The position numbers were made by a program, and so were the translations under genes. This document shows positions 6,027 to 6,275 of a stretch of 6,275 nucleotides of DNA, piece by piece; position 1 is the stretch's first letter, and each line of letters starts with the position of its first letter. Source of the stretch: Acidobacteriota bacterium. GTDB lineage: Bacteria > Acidobacteriota > Terriglobia > UBA7540. The DNA is taken from NCBI GenBank assembly GCA_021827245.1, contig JAKAWN010000396.1, forward strand, positions 1-6,275, written 5' to 3'. Below the pieces are notes generated by a model. It ran no database searches, was not told where the DNA came from, and was given only the letters and a program-made list of their open reading frames with translations.

Positions 6027-6275
6027 TCAAGGCAAGAGAACAATCAGCAGGCCCTCTCGGACAAGTCTGCGAACTAAAGTTAATTTCCCAGCGTCATCCA
6101 AACGGCCCGGAAGGTCACGAACTGCAAACTGTGATCCGCTTAGGGCGAATCGAACTGCCTCACCGGCACCTCGCGGAAAAAGGATCCTGCGCCCGTAGCA
6201 ATTCAGCGCTGCAAACTCTCCATTCGCTTGCAGATGGTAGTTCACTCCGGCTCTGATGCCGACCTTACTTTCAAT
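6027..6275 (-). CDS. C-terminal part of a minus-strand protein with a winged-helix-like tail, possibly cupin/JmjC-like
   Basis: On the minus strand an open frame runs from the window edge to a TGA at 6029-6027, giving 82 residues. Its start lies beyond the window. The protein is well behaved: RAGVNYHLQANGEFAALNCY (residues 8-27), GRRILFPRGAGEAVRFAL (28-45), then FAVRDLPGRLDDAGKLTLVR (50-69) and RRLVREGLLIVLLP (69-82). The last part, an 'F-V-DLPG-LDD-GKL-LVRRLVREGLL' helical segment, resembles the C-terminal winged-helix region found after the JmjC-like/cupin fold in some 2-oxoglutarate oxygenase relatives. That match is from memory and the cupin core is not in view. An alternative is another winged-helix-ended protein. 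It converges on the kinase gene and is therefore unlikely to belong to the same operon. The plus-strand frame over 5933-6256 is the shadow of this gene. Confidence 0.65.
   Translation of the reverse strand: MESKVGIRAGVNYHLQANGEFAALNCYGRRILFPRGAGEAVRFALSGSQFAVRDLPGRLDDAGKLTLVRRLVREGLLIVLLP

Noticed and set aside
5933..6256. Plus-strand gene of 107 codons after the kinase
   Set aside because: It overlaps the minus-strand frame, which gives a far more protein-like product; the plus-strand product shows no domain, signal or membrane segment.

Overview
The window looks like chromosomal DNA of a Gram-negative soil bacterium. GC content is in the mid-50s percent by eye. Two proteins carry Sec signal peptides, and the sensor kinase has a periplasmic loop. 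The style of the response regulator, the propeller fragment and the DUF1259 proteins resembles Acidobacteriota, but this is an impression from memory of protein style, not a computed placement. There are no mobile elements, RNA genes or CRISPR arrays.

Layout on the + strand. (1) Positions 2-301 hold the C-terminal end of a YVTN/YncE-type beta-propeller protein. (2) Positions 342-1217 and 1392-2294 hold two secreted proteins, each built from two tandem DUF1259 (LppY/LpqO-type) domains. (3) Positions 2344-3630 encode a 12-helix MFS transporter 49 bases after the second DUF1259 gene. (4) A 236-base regulatory gap (3631-3866) holds an 11-base-period direct repeat, a perfect 15-base palindrome and a small hairpin. 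(5) Positions 3867-4547 and 4544-5926 encode an OmpR/PhoB-type response regulator and its sensor histidine kinase, overlapping by ATGA. (6) On the minus strand, converging on the kinase gene, positions 6275-6027 hold the C-terminal 82 residues of a protein with a winged-helix-like tail of the kind seen on cupin/JmjC-like proteins.

How they may work together (inference): the propeller, the two DUF1259 proteins and the MFS transporter are co-directional and closely spaced enough to be one or two transcription units for envelope functions. The two-component pair has its own promoter region with a plausible PhoB-type box, so it is probably autoregulated and may or may not control the upstream genes. 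The substrate of the transporter, the function of DUF1259 and the signal of the kinase cannot be read from the sequence.

The most unusual point is the pattern of residue loss in the second DUF1259 protein. The three conserved histidines (H-x-H plus a distal H) are gone from its first domain but kept in its second, while the conserved E and P-R are kept in the first and lost from the second. The neighbouring paralogue keeps the full set in both domains.
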